NCBI RefSeq assembly: GCF_019599275.1
Contig: NZ_JAHZTD010000003.1
Span: forward strand, 558,001 to 622,000
Reading direction: 5' to 3'
Length of the DNA stretch: 64,000 bases
DNA from: Hymenobacter sp. HSC-4F20
Lineage (GTDB): Bacteria > Bacteroidota > Bacteroidia > Cytophagales > Hymenobacteraceae
The notes beneath the pieces are model-generated. The model worked only from the letters and a program-made list of their open reading frames with translations, did not search any database and was not told where the DNA came from. Position numbers and translations under genes: made by a program. Shown one piece after another: positions 25,137-34,134 of this stretch (positions are counted from its first letter, which is position 1; every line of letters begins with the position of its first letter).

Positions 25137-26342
25137 ATGAAGACCAAATATAGCCACGCCAAGCGTGAACAATACGGCCGGCTGCTGGCCGCGCTGCTCT
25201 GCGACCAACACTTTGGAGCCCGCCCCACCGCTACCCTCGACGGCCCGGCGGTGCTGCGCTTTACGCCCATCCGGCAGGTTAACCTGTTTGTGGTGCAGCA
25301 GCTGCTAGGTAAGTGGACGTCCGAAATGGCCAAGCTGCGCAGCCCGTATTTCGATTTTGAGGATGCGGATGTGCGCCAGGCCCTGACCCAGTTCATGAAC
25401 ATCCTCTCCCGGCGCATTAAGCTTAGCCGCCCCGTGTTTGAACCCTTGCTGGCTCAGGCCATTACCGATACGCTCGGTGGGGCTCTGGTGCCGGCGGAAA
25501 CCTTTGCGCAAAAACTGCTGGGTGAGGCCACCACCTGCACCCCCGAGCAGCTGCGGGAGGGCCTGCGCTACCTTGACCTGAACAAGCCCGTATTCGAAAG
25601 CTTTCTGGCCACGCTACCGGCCGGCCAGGAGCAGGAGCGCGACTATCTGCTCAGTCGCTTCCGCCTGCATGAGGAGGCCAACACCGCTGATTTGCAACCC
25701 ATTGCCGCGGTGCTGGAGCCTTTTAACGTGCTGCTGCCCCTGACGGAAAAAGACCTGTACGAAGAGGAGCTGCCTACTCCGGCTCCTGCCCCGGTAGCAG
25801 CGCCGACTTCTGCTTCCCCACCAACCTTTGCGCCCGGGCCTACCCCTCCGGCTCCGGTCGTAACCCCAGCTCCAGCTCCAGCAGCAGCGCCGGCGGCTCC
25901 CGCGCCGGCTACCCCGGTACCTACCCCGCCGGCGGCGCCCGAAGCTGCCACGGAGGCCCGCCGCCCGTTGGCTGAGGCGGCGGCTTCAGGCACCGCCGTC
26001 CCGCTCTACGAGAAGCTGAAGGCCGGGCAGCCCGCGGCTCCCAGCCTCAGCGAAACCCTGCGCCAGGACCGGACCAGCACTACCCTGGCTGACAAAGTCC
26101 CGAAGGTGGAATCCTTGCGCGAGGCTATTTCCATCAATCAGCGGTTCAGCTTTATCAATGAGCTGTTTAACGGCGAAAACATGGAATACCACGCCGCTAT
26201 TCAGCACTTGGACACCCTGCCCGACGCCAGCTCGGCCAAGCGCTACGTTACAGAAAACCTGATGAGCAAGTACAGCTGGGTGCGCAAGGAAGAGCACATT
26301 AACAAGCTGCTCAAGCTCATCGACCGTAAGTTCGGCAATTAA
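25137..26342 (+). CDS. Conserved-looking protein with Pro/Ala-rich linker, unknown function
   Basis: 401 residues, no signal peptide. An alpha-helical N-terminal part of about 215 residues (starting MKTKYSHAKREQYGRLL) is joined by an 80-residue Pro/Ala-rich linker (repeats such as PAPAPAAAPAAPAPATPVP) to a compact C-terminal helical region of about 70 residues (SINQRFSFINELFNGENMEY to KLLKLIDRKFGN). The C-terminal segment has the feel of a conserved Bacteroidota domain, but I do not recognise a named family. No catalytic motif is seen. The linker suggests two interaction modules tethered at a distance. Divergent from the ferredoxin gene. Confidence 0.85.
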   Translation: MKTKYSHAKREQYGRLLAALLCDQHFGARPTATLDGPAVLRFTPIRQVNLFVVQQLLGKWTSEMAKLRSPYFDFEDADVRQALTQFMNILSRRIKLSRPVFEPLLAQAITDTLGGALVPAETFAQKLLGEATTCTPEQLREGLRYLDLNKPVFESFLATLPAGQEQERDYLLSRFRLHEEANTADLQPIAAVLEPFNVLLPLTEKDLYEEELPTPAPAPVAAPTSASPPTFAPGPTPPAPVVTPAPAPAAAPAAPAPATPVPTPPAAPEAATEARRPLAEAAASGTAVPLYEKLKAGQPAAPSLSETLRQDRTSTTLADKVPKVESLREAISINQRFSFINELFNGENMEYHAAIQHLDTLPDASSAKRYVTENLMSKYSWVRKEEHINKLLKLIDRKFGN

Positions 26343-26369
26343 GCTACGTAGCCCAGTAGCTACCTGTCT

Positions 26370-26426
26370 AACAGCGCGGCCCTAGCCTGGTGTACTGCCA
26401 GCCGCCGGGGCCGCGCTGTTCTTTTT
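26370..26426. terminator. Terminator between linker-protein gene and GT39-like gene
   Basis: Arms AACAGCGCGGCCC and GGGGCCGCGCTGTT around a loop of about 24 bases, followed by CTTTTT on the plus strand. It touches the 3' end of the convergent gene. Confidence 0.75.
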
Positions 26427-27786
26427 ACCGGGTTTCTTGCCGCCAGGCTCCCGCTACCAGGCCGGCCCCGGCCAGCAGCAGGGGCAGCACGGGCACGGCA
26501 AACCGGGCAGCTCCCAGCGGACCTGTCAGCAGGGCTACGTAGCCCACCAGGCCCACCAGCACCAGGCGCTGGACCCAGGGGTAGCGGCTACTGCAGGCAA
26601 ACCGCAGCAGCAGGGCCAGCCGTAGCAGGTTGCCGGCCGCTACCAGCAGCAGCCCGCCCAGCAGGGCCAGCGGCAACCGGCGCACGGCGCCTAGCACGGC
26701 AGAATATCCTCCCTGGTTAGCCTGCTGCAGAAGGCCACCGCCCGCTTTTTCGGGTAGGCTCAGGAAGTATACCACGTCGAACCGGCCGGGGTCGAGCAGC
26801 AGATTTATCATGCCCCGGGCGTGCTGCGCGGCGTAGGTGCCCGGGTACTGACGCAGCTTGGCCAGGCTGCGACGCCGCAGCAGCAGCTGCCCCTGCCGAA
26901 AGCTCGGCTGTCGGCTGACAGCGGCTTCGGTGCTATCCACGAAGGCATCGGCCGCGGCCAGGCCCTCAGTGGCTTGGAGCACACCCCGCACGTTATAGTG
27001 CAGCAGGTTTATTTCGGCAATGCTGGAGAAGTGAAAGTAGCCGGTGCGCGCTTCGTTACGGACCATCCACAGCAGGGCTACCGCCAACGGCACAGCGCCC
27101 AGCAAGGTCAGCAGGGGCCGCCGCTGCTGCCAGGCGGCCCACCCGCCTACCCCCAGCAGCACCAGGGCAAACGGGAAGAACACAGGCTTAAGCAGCAGGG
27201 CCAGGGCCGCCGCCCCCGCCGCCCCGGCCAGGTAGTAGCATCCCCGGTGCGGCGCGCTCAGAAAGGCCTCCAGGGTCAGCCACAGCCCCACCACAGCCGT
27301 TTGCAGAAGCGTTTCGCTCATGAGCACATTGGCGTAGATGTACTGCGCCGGCATGGTGGCGGCCAGCAGCAGCACTACGGCCCACTGCCAAGCCGATTTT
27401 ACGCCGCCCGCCCGGCGTGCCAGCCACCGCAATGCCAGTCCCAGGTTCAGCAGGCTCAGCAAGTTTTGCAACACCAGCGTCAATATGGGCAGGGCCTGGG
27501 GCAGCGCGCCGGTCAGGAGCAGAAACACGGGGTAGCCAGGGGGCCGGATGCTGTATTCTGGTGGGTGCAAGGGCCGCTCGGTGAGGGGCCGGGCGTAGAG
27601 GAGGCCGGCGTCGCGTAGGTTACGAGCAGCCTCCAGATACCGGTCCGAGTCGGGGAAGAGAGGCTGCCGGTGGTAGAGCTGCCAGCCCAGGGCCAGTATA
27701 TGCAGCAGTACCAGCCCCAGCCACACCCACCACGGGGCACGATAGGTTGCGGGCGGGGGCGCGAGGGTAGGCTGCTTCAGAGGCAT
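26425..27786 (-). CDS. Polytopic membrane protein, GT39/mannosyltransferase-like
   Basis: 453 residues from the ATG at 27786 (MPLKQPTLAPPP), the first start before the leading membrane segment. About ten hydrophobic segments. The first periplasmic loop has the dolichyl-phosphate-mannose mannosyltransferase-like pattern: FPDSDRYLEAARNLRD, then SIRPPGYPVFLLLTG. Enzymes of this fold transfer sugars from lipid carriers on the outer face of the inner membrane to proteins or lipids. Family level is fairly secure from the loop pattern; donor and acceptor are unknown. It is followed on the minus strand by the linker-protein terminator and preceded by rodA. Confidence 0.8.
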   Translation of the reverse strand: MPLKQPTLAPPPATYRAPWWVWLGLVLLHILALGWQLYHRQPLFPDSDRYLEAARNLRDAGLLYARPLTERPLHPPEYSIRPPGYPVFLLLTGALPQALPILTLVLQNLLSLLNLGLALRWLARRAGGVKSAWQWAVVLLLAATMPAQYIYANVLMSETLLQTAVVGLWLTLEAFLSAPHRGCYYLAGAAGAAALALLLKPVFFPFALVLLGVGGWAAWQQRRPLLTLLGAVPLAVALLWMVRNEARTGYFHFSSIAEINLLHYNVRGVLQATEGLAAADAFVDSTEAAVSRQPSFRQGQLLLRRRSLAKLRQYPGTYAAQHARGMINLLLDPGRFDVVYFLSLPEKAGGGLLQQANQGGYSAVLGAVRRLPLALLGGLLLVAAGNLLRLALLLRFACSSRYPWVQRLVLVGLVGYVALLTGPLGAARFAVPVLPLLLAGAGLVAGAWRQETR

Positions 27787-27856
27787 GGGGTGCAAGTTGG
27801 CACGCCCGGCAACACCACACAACACCGCCGCGCGGGCTCGGCGCTACCTCCAAGGG

Positions 27857-29155
27857 TTAGTACCGCTCCAAGTCCTGCTTGCGGTAGGCATCAATGGCCA
27901 GCAGAATGAAGAGTAAGGTAGTAAACGACCACAGCGAGGAGCCTCCGTAGCTGAAGAAGGGCAGCGGAATGCCCACTACCGGGGCCAGGCCAATGGTCAT
28001 GCCGATGTTGACGCAGAAGTGAAAGAAGATAATGCTGGCCACGCAGTACCCATAGGTGCGTCCGAACACCGATTTCTGCCGCTCCGCCACGTACACAATG
28101 CGCGCCAGCAGGGCCATGAACAGGATAATGGTCGTCATGGTGCCTACCCAGCCCCACTCCTCCCCTACGGTGCAGAAAATGAAGTCAGTACTTTGCTCGG
28201 GCACGAAGTCGAATTTGGTTTGCGTGCCCTGCAGAAAGCCCTTGCCGGCCAAGCCGCCCGAGCCAATGGCAATTTTCGACTGCGTAACGTTCCAGCCTAC
28301 CCCCAGCGGATCGGCCGAAGGGTTGATGAGCACCTCAATGCGCTTGCGCTGGTGGGGCTGCAGCACGTTGTTGAAAAAGAAATCAACCCCGAACACCATC
28401 CCGATGACCACGGCCCACACGCTCAGGGACAGGGGCAGGTGGTGGCGCATCACGCGGGAGTTGAAGGCAAACACCAGCCCCAGCAGCACGGTGAAGGCGC
28501 CCACCAGCCACAACTTAGGCACGAGCAGGGCCAGAATCAGGATGAGGCCGGCCGCGGCCAGAATCAGCAGAATCAGCGGCGACATGCCCTCCCGGAAGTA
28601 GGCCAGCAGGAACGCCCCGAACACCAGGGCCTGTCCGGTTTCGTTGGCCGCCACAATCAGCAGGGGTGGCAGCAGCGTGAGGCCGGCCAGCACCAGCTGG
28701 TCGCGGAAGTTCTGCTGGCGCAAGTTGATGCCGGCCATGTAGCGCGAGGCGGCCAGGGCCGTGATAAACTTGGCAAACTCGGCCGGCTGCAGGCGCACCG
28801 GCCCCAGTTCCAGCCAGGAGCGGGACCCGGCAATGGGCCGGGCTATAAAGGGGGTGATAATCAGCAAGGCAATCATAACCCCGTAGAGCACAAAGGCAAA
28901 CGTATCGTAGGCCTTGTAGTCGATGACCAGCAGAATGACGATGAGCACGATGGAGGTGCCAATCCAGAGAATCTGCTTAAACCAGTTGAAGCCCATCAGC
29001 TCCTGAAAGCTGAGGGTGCTGAGCGGATTAGCCGGCGCATCGGGCGAGTAGCTGGCCGCGTACACGTTCAGCCAGCCCAGCCCCACCATCAGCAGGAAGA
29101 GCAGCACGGTGGGCCAGTCGATGCTACGCGAATAGCGAGCGGGGGAAGTGGGCAT
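27857..29155 (-). CDS. rodA: Rod shape-determining protein RodA
   Basis: 432 residues, ten or so membrane segments, SEDS family. Signature phrases include DWPTVLLFLLMVGLGWLNVY at the start (residues split), PAEFAKFITALAASRY, QPHQRKRIEVLINPSADPLG, GKGFLQGTQTKFDFVPEQST, and the terminal GIPLPFFSYGGSSLW. SEDS proteins are peptidoglycan glycosyltransferases; RodA works with PBP2 in the elongasome. It is the last gene of mreB-mreC-mreD-mrdA-rodA on the minus strand. Confidence 0.96.
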   Translation of the reverse strand: MPTSPARYSRSIDWPTVLLFLLMVGLGWLNVYAASYSPDAPANPLSTLSFQELMGFNWFKQILWIGTSIVLIVILLVIDYKAYDTFAFVLYGVMIALLIITPFIARPIAGSRSWLELGPVRLQPAEFAKFITALAASRYMAGINLRQQNFRDQLVLAGLTLLPPLLIVAANETGQALVFGAFLLAYFREGMSPLILLILAAAGLILILALLVPKLWLVGAFTVLLGLVFAFNSRVMRHHLPLSLSVWAVVIGMVFGVDFFFNNVLQPHQRKRIEVLINPSADPLGVGWNVTQSKIAIGSGGLAGKGFLQGTQTKFDFVPEQSTDFIFCTVGEEWGWVGTMTTIILFMALLARIVYVAERQKSVFGRTYGYCVASIIFFHFCVNIGMTIGLAPVVGIPLPFFSYGGSSLWSFTTLLFILLAIDAYRKQDLERY

Positions 29156-29239
29156 ATACTGGTGTCACGCCGGGCGAAGCAAGCAACCGGAGGTAGTAGT
29201 TGAACCTGATCCGGATTCCTCCACCTGGCAGAAGGGCAA

Positions 29240-31078
29240 TTAACGATGTCGGACAAACTTTTCGGCGGGCCCTTGCAGCCAGAACTCCCAGCGCTTGCGC
29301 CAGGGAGCAATGTTGCCGCGCAGGTATTTCTCCATCATGAGGGCGGCCATGGGAGCGGCGGAGGTACCACCAAAGCCCGCGTTTTCAATGAAGACGGCAA
29401 TGGCAATTTTGGGGTCCTCGGCCGGGGCGAAGGCGGCGAAAGTGGCATGGTCGTCGCCGTGGGGATTCTGCACGGTGCCCGTTTTGCCGGCCACCGAAAT
29501 GCCAAACTCCGCCAGCGACGCCAGGCTGCCCGTGCCACCCCGGCCGTCTACCACTGCCTGCATGCCCGGAATCAGGGCCTCGAAATGGGCGGGGTCGACG
29601 CCGACGGTGTGCCGCTCCCGGAACTGGGGCAGCGGCCCGCCCTGTCCTACGCTCTTCACGAAATGCGGGGTGTAGTAGAAGCCGCGGTTGGCAATGGTAG
29701 CCAGCACGTTCGCCATTTGCAGACCCGTAATCCCGATTTCGCCCTGCCCGATGCTGAGGGAGTATACCGTGCGGTAGTTCCAGCGGTGGAAACCGTTGCG
29801 CTTATCGTAGAAGTCGGGCGAGGGAATCAGGCCCTTTTTCTCCTGGGACATATCTACGCCCAGCCTATCACCAAGGCCGAACTTCATCACCTGCCGGCGC
29901 CACTCGCCCAAGCCCAGGCGGGCGTCCTCGAAGCGGTTGGTGGAGCGCCCGCGCATCACAGCGGCCCGCATTACCTGGTAGAAATACGGGTTACAGCTGT
30001 TCTTGATGGCAATGCCCACGTTGCTGGGGTACTCGTGGTTGTGGGTGCAGCGCACCAGCCGCTGGTTGCAGGGAAAGCCTGTGCTGGCCGTCACCACGCC
30101 CATCTGCATAGCTACTAGCTCATTCACCAGCTTGAACACTGAGCCGGGGGGGTAGGTAGCCATGAGCGGGCGGTTGAACAGTGGTCGCTCGGGGTTATTG
30201 AGCAAGTCCATGTAGCGGTTGCCCATCCCCTTGCCCGAAAGCGTGGCCGGATCGAAATTAGGAGCCGACACGAAGGCCAGGATTTCGCCGGTTTTGGGGT
30301 CAATGGCCACAATGGAGCCCCGCTTGCCCTGCATTAGCAGCTCCCCGTAGGCCTGCAGCTCCGAGTCGATGCTCAGGTGCAGGTCCTGGCCGGCCACGGA
30401 GAGCGTATCGAACTCGCCGCCCCGGAAGGCGCCCTTCTCAATGCCACGCACGTTTACCATGCGGTACTGCACCCCGCGGCGGCCCATCAGCTGCTCCTCG
30501 TAGTACGACTCCAGCCCCGTGATGCCCAGGAAGTCGCCGGCTTGGTACTTCGAGTACTTGGGCTTTTCCAGGAAGGCCGGCGGAATGGAGCCTACGTAGC
30601 CCAGGGCGTGAGCGAGCGTGTGGGTATTGTAGGAGCGAGCCATCCGCGACTTAATGGTAAAGCCTGGAAAGTCGATGAGGTTGTCCTGGATGGCGGCCAG
30701 CTCTGGTGTGCTCAGGTTTTGGATCAGGGGCGAGGCTTTCACCCGGCTGAAGGCCCGGGCCGCTTTCAGGGCGGTTCGCACTTCTTCCAGAGGCAGCTGC
30801 AGCACTTGGCAGAAGCGCAGGGTATCCAGCTGCTTGACTTCCCGCGGCGTGACCATCAGGTCGTAGACGGGGGTATTCTGTACCAGTATCTGACCTTTCC
30901 GGTCGTAGATCAGGCCCCGGTAGGGGGTCTGCACAATGCGTTGGAGGGTATTGCGGTCGGCGGCGAGCTTGTAGCTGCCGTCCAGCACCTGGATGTAGAA
31001 TAGGCGCGTCGCAAACACCAGCGCGACGGCCAGGAAAATTGCCTGGATTACGTACTTGCGGCCTTCGAGGTATTGCAA
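29240..31078 (-). CDS. mrdA: Penicillin-binding protein 2
   Basis: 612 residues from a TTG start (QYLEGRKYVIQAIFLAVALV); no ATG precedes the membrane anchor. A single N-terminal membrane helix, the PBP dimerisation domain and the transpeptidase domain with all three motifs: SxxK (PPGSVFKL), SxN (NSCNPYF) and KTG (AGKTGTVQNPHG). It crosslinks peptidoglycan during side-wall elongation with RodA. It lies between mreD and rodA. Confidence 0.96.
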   Translation of the reverse strand: MQYLEGRKYVIQAIFLAVALVFATRLFYIQVLDGSYKLAADRNTLQRIVQTPYRGLIYDRKGQILVQNTPVYDLMVTPREVKQLDTLRFCQVLQLPLEEVRTALKAARAFSRVKASPLIQNLSTPELAAIQDNLIDFPGFTIKSRMARSYNTHTLAHALGYVGSIPPAFLEKPKYSKYQAGDFLGITGLESYYEEQLMGRRGVQYRMVNVRGIEKGAFRGGEFDTLSVAGQDLHLSIDSELQAYGELLMQGKRGSIVAIDPKTGEILAFVSAPNFDPATLSGKGMGNRYMDLLNNPERPLFNRPLMATYPPGSVFKLVNELVAMQMGVVTASTGFPCNQRLVRCTHNHEYPSNVGIAIKNSCNPYFYQVMRAAVMRGRSTNRFEDARLGLGEWRRQVMKFGLGDRLGVDMSQEKKGLIPSPDFYDKRNGFHRWNYRTVYSLSIGQGEIGITGLQMANVLATIANRGFYYTPHFVKSVGQGGPLPQFRERHTVGVDPAHFEALIPGMQAVVDGRGGTGSLASLAEFGISVAGKTGTVQNPHGDDHATFAAFAPAEDPKIAIAVFIENAGFGGTSAAPMAALMMEKYLRGNIAPWRKRWEFWLQGPAEKFVRHR

Positions 31079-31205
31079 AGCAGAAAAACTGAGAGGGAAC
31101 GAGTCCGGCTTTCGTGCCGGATTCGCAAAGATACTACACGGTGAAATGGTTAGTTCGAGGTTCTCTTACCCGCACGGGCGCAGGCAGAACGTCAAACTCA
31201 TCATT

Positions 31206-31742
31206 TCACCTATTTCTGCGGCGGGTGGGAAAGAAAATCAGCTGGATAATGAGCAGGGTCAGGCTGGTGTAGAGGGTGCTGACTACTATTTTGGCCAGCG
31301 TGATGCCCGGCACCTGAAACGAGCCCAGCTCCAGCAGGAAAAAGGCCAGGTGATGAATGCCCACGAGCATGGCCAGATACACCACCATCCACTGCCAGCC
31401 CATCTGATGAATGTTCACTGAGTCCTGGGCATCGTACCCGTCGCGGGGGGTAAGCAGGCGCAGCACCCAGGGCCGCACGTACATCAGCAGTACGGCGGCG
31501 GCGGCGTGCACCCCGCCCGTATCAAAGGTAATGTCCAGGATAATGCCCGTCAGGAAGCCCAGCACCAGCTGCACCACAATGGGGGTAGCAATGGGCAGAA
31601 ACAGCAGGAACCCCAGGTAAATCAGGCACCAGCCCAAGTTAAACAATACGAAATCGGTGCCGCTGATGAGCAACACGTAGAGGGCAATGTAGCCGATGCC
31701 GCGCAGTAGCTGCCAGACGATACCTAACGCGCCTCCCCTCAT
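31206..31742 (-). CDS. mreD: Rod shape-determining protein MreD
   Basis: 178 residues, five to six membrane segments, no soluble domain. Such short polytopic proteins are weakly conserved in sequence, so the call relies on size, topology (LVLGFLTGIILDITFDTGGV in the middle is typical) and position between mreC and mrdA. Its ATG overlaps the mreC stop by four bases, indicating translational coupling. MreD is the inner-membrane partner of MreC in the elongasome. Confidence 0.92.
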   Translation of the reverse strand: MRGGALGIVWQLLRGIGYIALYVLLISGTDFVLFNLGWCLIYLGFLLFLPIATPIVVQLVLGFLTGIILDITFDTGGVHAAAAVLLMYVRPWVLRLLTPRDGYDAQDSVNIHQMGWQWMVVYLAMLVGIHHLAFFLLELGSFQVPGITLAKIVVSTLYTSLTLLIIQLIFFPTRRRNR

Positions 31743-32665
31743 GGCTTGCCCTCCCCTTCCGGTAGTACACCCGCCCGGGCCTCCAGCGTGTCGCGCTCGG
31801 CCTTGGGGCGGCTGGTAACCAAATACACGTATTTCAAGCTCGCAAAATCCACCGCCAGCCGCACGCGTACCGTCCAGAAGTTCTTATCCGGCTCCCGCAC
31901 AAACGAGTCAACGGTTCCGATGAGCACCCCTTCCGGAAAAACGGCATTGTAGCCCGAGGTTACCACCGTATCGCCGCGCACCAGCTTGTTCTGGCGGGGC
32001 ACCTCGTCGAGCAGCACGTAGGTAGGGTCTTCGCCCAGCCAGCGGACTGTGCCAATGGTGCCGTCGCGCTGAATGCGGGCGGAAATGCGCGTTTTGGAAT
32101 GCAGCACCGACGTAATGGTTGTGTAATGCTCCGAGGTCACCTTTACGCGACCCACCACACCCGCCGCCGATATAACGCCCATGCCTTCCTTCACGCCATC
32201 CACTGTTCCTGCGTTCAGGGTCAGGTAGTTATCTACCCGGCGCAGGGTACCGCTTACTACTCGGGCCGGAATCAGGGGGTAGTCTGGGTCGCGGGCCGGA
32301 AGTTGGCGCAGCCCCAGCAGCAGCGAATCGGGCCGGCCAAGCCGGGCCAGGCGCGCCTGCGTCAGGCTGTCCTTGCGCACGGGCAGGGAGTCGGCCTCCC
32401 GGGCGCTCAGGTCAGGGCGGTAGAGTTGCTGACGGAGCCGGGCATTCTCCTGCATTAGCCCCTGATTTACCTCAATGAGGCGAAAGTAATCCTGCACTTG
32501 GTTGCGCCAGTCCAGGACCTGACCGACGTAGGCGTTCGAGGAGTTAAAAAATGCGGCCCGCTGGTAGGTACTGTTCCGAATCAGCAGGTATAAGCTCAAC
32601 ACTTCCAGCACCGCAAACACGAGGATACCCCGGTAGCGAAACAGAAAGGCGAGGAGATTATTCAT
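31739..32665 (-). CDS. mreC: Rod shape-determining protein MreC
   Basis: 308 residues: a short N-terminal membrane helix (FLFRYRGILVFAVLEVLSLY), a coiled-coil stretch (NQGLMQENARLRQQLY), and two beta domains with typical phrases NYLTLNAGTVDGVKEGMGVI, GVVGRVKVTSEHYTTI, RQNKLVRGDTVVTSGYN and FPEGVLIGTV. MreC is the periplasmic scaffold that links MreB to PBP2 and RodA. Overlaps mreD by four bases. Between it and mreB lies a 29-bp perfect hairpin. Confidence 0.95.
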   Translation of the reverse strand: MNNLLAFLFRYRGILVFAVLEVLSLYLLIRNSTYQRAAFFNSSNAYVGQVLDWRNQVQDYFRLIEVNQGLMQENARLRQQLYRPDLSAREADSLPVRKDSLTQARLARLGRPDSLLLGLRQLPARDPDYPLIPARVVSGTLRRVDNYLTLNAGTVDGVKEGMGVISAAGVVGRVKVTSEHYTTITSVLHSKTRISARIQRDGTIGTVRWLGEDPTYVLLDEVPRQNKLVRGDTVVTSGYNAVFPEGVLIGTVDSFVREPDKNFWTVRVRLAVDFASLKYVYLVTSRPKAERDTLEARAGVLPEGEGKP

Positions 32666-32675
32666 GGAAGGAGGG

Positions 32676-32751
32676 AATGAAGAACGAAGAATGAGGAATG
32701 AGCAGTCGGGAACCCCGGCCAGTGCTCATTCCTCATTCTTCGTTCTTCATT
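32676..32751. repeat. Dispersed inverted-repeat element (copy 2), mreB-mreC spacer
   Basis: Perfect 29-base arms (32676-32704 and 32723-32751) around an 18-base loop. They have the same GAATGAAGAA/GAATGAGGAATG character as the element upstream of aspS. It fills almost the whole 91-base spacer between mreB and mreC and would form a strong hairpin in the polycistronic RNA. Confidence 0.92.
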
Positions 32752-32756
32752 ACAAT

Positions 32757-33782
32757 TTACGTCAGCAGTACGCTACGGAAAGCCGGAATATTTTTGATGG
32801 CCGCCCCGGTGCCGCGCACCACGGCACGCAATGGGTCCTCGGCAATGTGGATGGGCAGCTTGGTTTTCACGGCCAGGCGCTTGTCGAGGCCGCGCAGCAA
32901 GGCCCCGCCGCCAGTCAGGTGAATGCCGTTCTCGTAAATATCCGCCGACAGCTCGGGCGGGCTGATTTCCAGGGCTTTCAGGACGGCCTCTTCGATTTTG
33001 GCCACCGATTTGTCCAGGGCAATGGCAATTTCCGAGGAGGTTACTTTAATTACCTTCGGAATACCCGTCATCAGGTCGCGGCCGCGCACCTCGAAGTCGG
33101 CCGGCGGTACTTCCAGCTCAGTCAGGGCCGCACCTACCTCAATCTTGATGCGCTCGGCTGAACGCTCCCCAATCAGCAGGTTGTGCTGGCGGCGCATGTA
33201 GTCCAGAATGTCCTGGTTGAACACGTCGCCGGCGGTTTTGATAGACTGGTCGCAGACGATACCCGACAGGGCAATCACGGCAATTTCAGTGGTACCGCCC
33301 CCGATGTCAATAATCATTGAGCCCACGGGCTGCTCCACGTCGATGCCGATGCCGATGGCGGCGGCCATGGGCTCCTGAATCATCCAGACTTCCTTGGCCC
33401 CGGCGTGCTCGGCGGAGTCGCGCACGGCGCGCTTCTCTACCTCCGTAATGCCCGAGGGAATGCAGATCACCATCCGGTGCGAGGGCTGAAACAGCCGCGT
33501 GCGGGTGTCAATCATCTTAATCATCCCCTTGATCATTTCCTCGGCGGCGTGGAAATCGGCAATAACACCGTCTTTCAGGGGACGAATGGTTTTGATGTTG
33601 TCGTGGGTTTTTTCGTGCATTTGCTGCGCCTGCCGCCCCACGGCAATTACCTTATTAGTCGTGCGGTCTTTCGCAATGATGCTCGGCTCATCCACCACGA
33701 TTTTATCGTTGTGAATGATGAGGGTGTTGGCCGTGCCCAGGTCAATGGCAATGTCGCTGGTCAGAAAATTAAAGAAACCCAT
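32757..33782 (-). CDS. mreB: Rod shape-determining protein MreB
   Basis: 341 residues from the ATG at 33782 (MGFFNFLTSDIAIDLGTANT), the standard MreB start; upstream in-frame residues have no family match. Actin fold with phosphate-1 IDLGTANTLI, phosphate-2 SMIIDIGGGTTEIAV and the adenosine motif LTGGGALLRGLDKR. It forms membrane-bound filaments that position the elongasome. A minus-strand TACTTTTG box at 33837-33844 lies about 55 bases upstream. First gene of the shape operon. Confidence 0.97.
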   Translation of the reverse strand: MGFFNFLTSDIAIDLGTANTLIIHNDKIVVDEPSIIAKDRTTNKVIAVGRQAQQMHEKTHDNIKTIRPLKDGVIADFHAAEEMIKGMIKMIDTRTRLFQPSHRMVICIPSGITEVEKRAVRDSAEHAGAKEVWMIQEPMAAAIGIGIDVEQPVGSMIIDIGGGTTEIAVIALSGIVCDQSIKTAGDVFNQDILDYMRRQHNLLIGERSAERIKIEVGAALTELEVPPADFEVRGRDLMTGIPKVIKVTSSEIAIALDKSVAKIEEAVLKALEISPPELSADIYENGIHLTGGGALLRGLDKRLAVKTKLPIHIAEDPLRAVVRGTGAAIKNIPAFRSVLLT

Positions 33783-34134
33783 CGAGTAACGGCAAGTAAA
33801 TGAGAACGGGCCGGTTGCGGCCGTCAAAAGTGGGGGCAAAAGTAAGCAAGTTTCGGCGAAGCCCGATGCCTGCGGGTACGGCTGCACCAAAACACTACGC
33901 GAAGGTTCCGCCCCGCAAGCCAGGGTAACGTTCAGCTAGGCTGAGTTCGTACATGGTAGAGCCAAAGCCAGCCTCCTAATGGGAAAGTTTAGCATATAGG
34001 CATTTTAGTATGTAATTACCAAAGTGCCCGTTGCGCGCGTATCAGCAGTAGTAGCTGGCCTGGCAGCTTTTTCCGAGATATTGCCCAACCCGCTACCGAA
34101 GGCTATTTTTTTAGTACAGCTACCCCGAGTTTTT
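33783..34134. other. 352-base divergent spacer between mreB and the PAS gene
   Basis: Apart from the minus-strand -7 box for mreB I see no gene or hairpin. A GTG at 34024 begins a frame reading into the PAS gene, but its residues have no domain, so it is treated as leader. Confidence 0.5.
33837..33844 (-). promoter_or_regulatory. -7 box TACTTTTG for mreB operon
   Basis: Exact TAnnTTTG match on the minus strand, about 55 bases before the mreB ATG. No convincing TTTG -33 element at the expected spacing. Confidence 0.42.

Noticed and set aside
25770-25990. Pro/Ala-rich coding stretch as a DNA repeat or CRISPR-like array
   Set aside because: Repeats are codon-level (CCG/GCT-type) in a single open frame, with no constant repeat and variable spacer pattern.
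27857-29203. Long plus-strand frame (394 residues) opposite rodA
   Set aside because: His/Gln-rich shadow of a well-supported SEDS gene, with no family resemblance.
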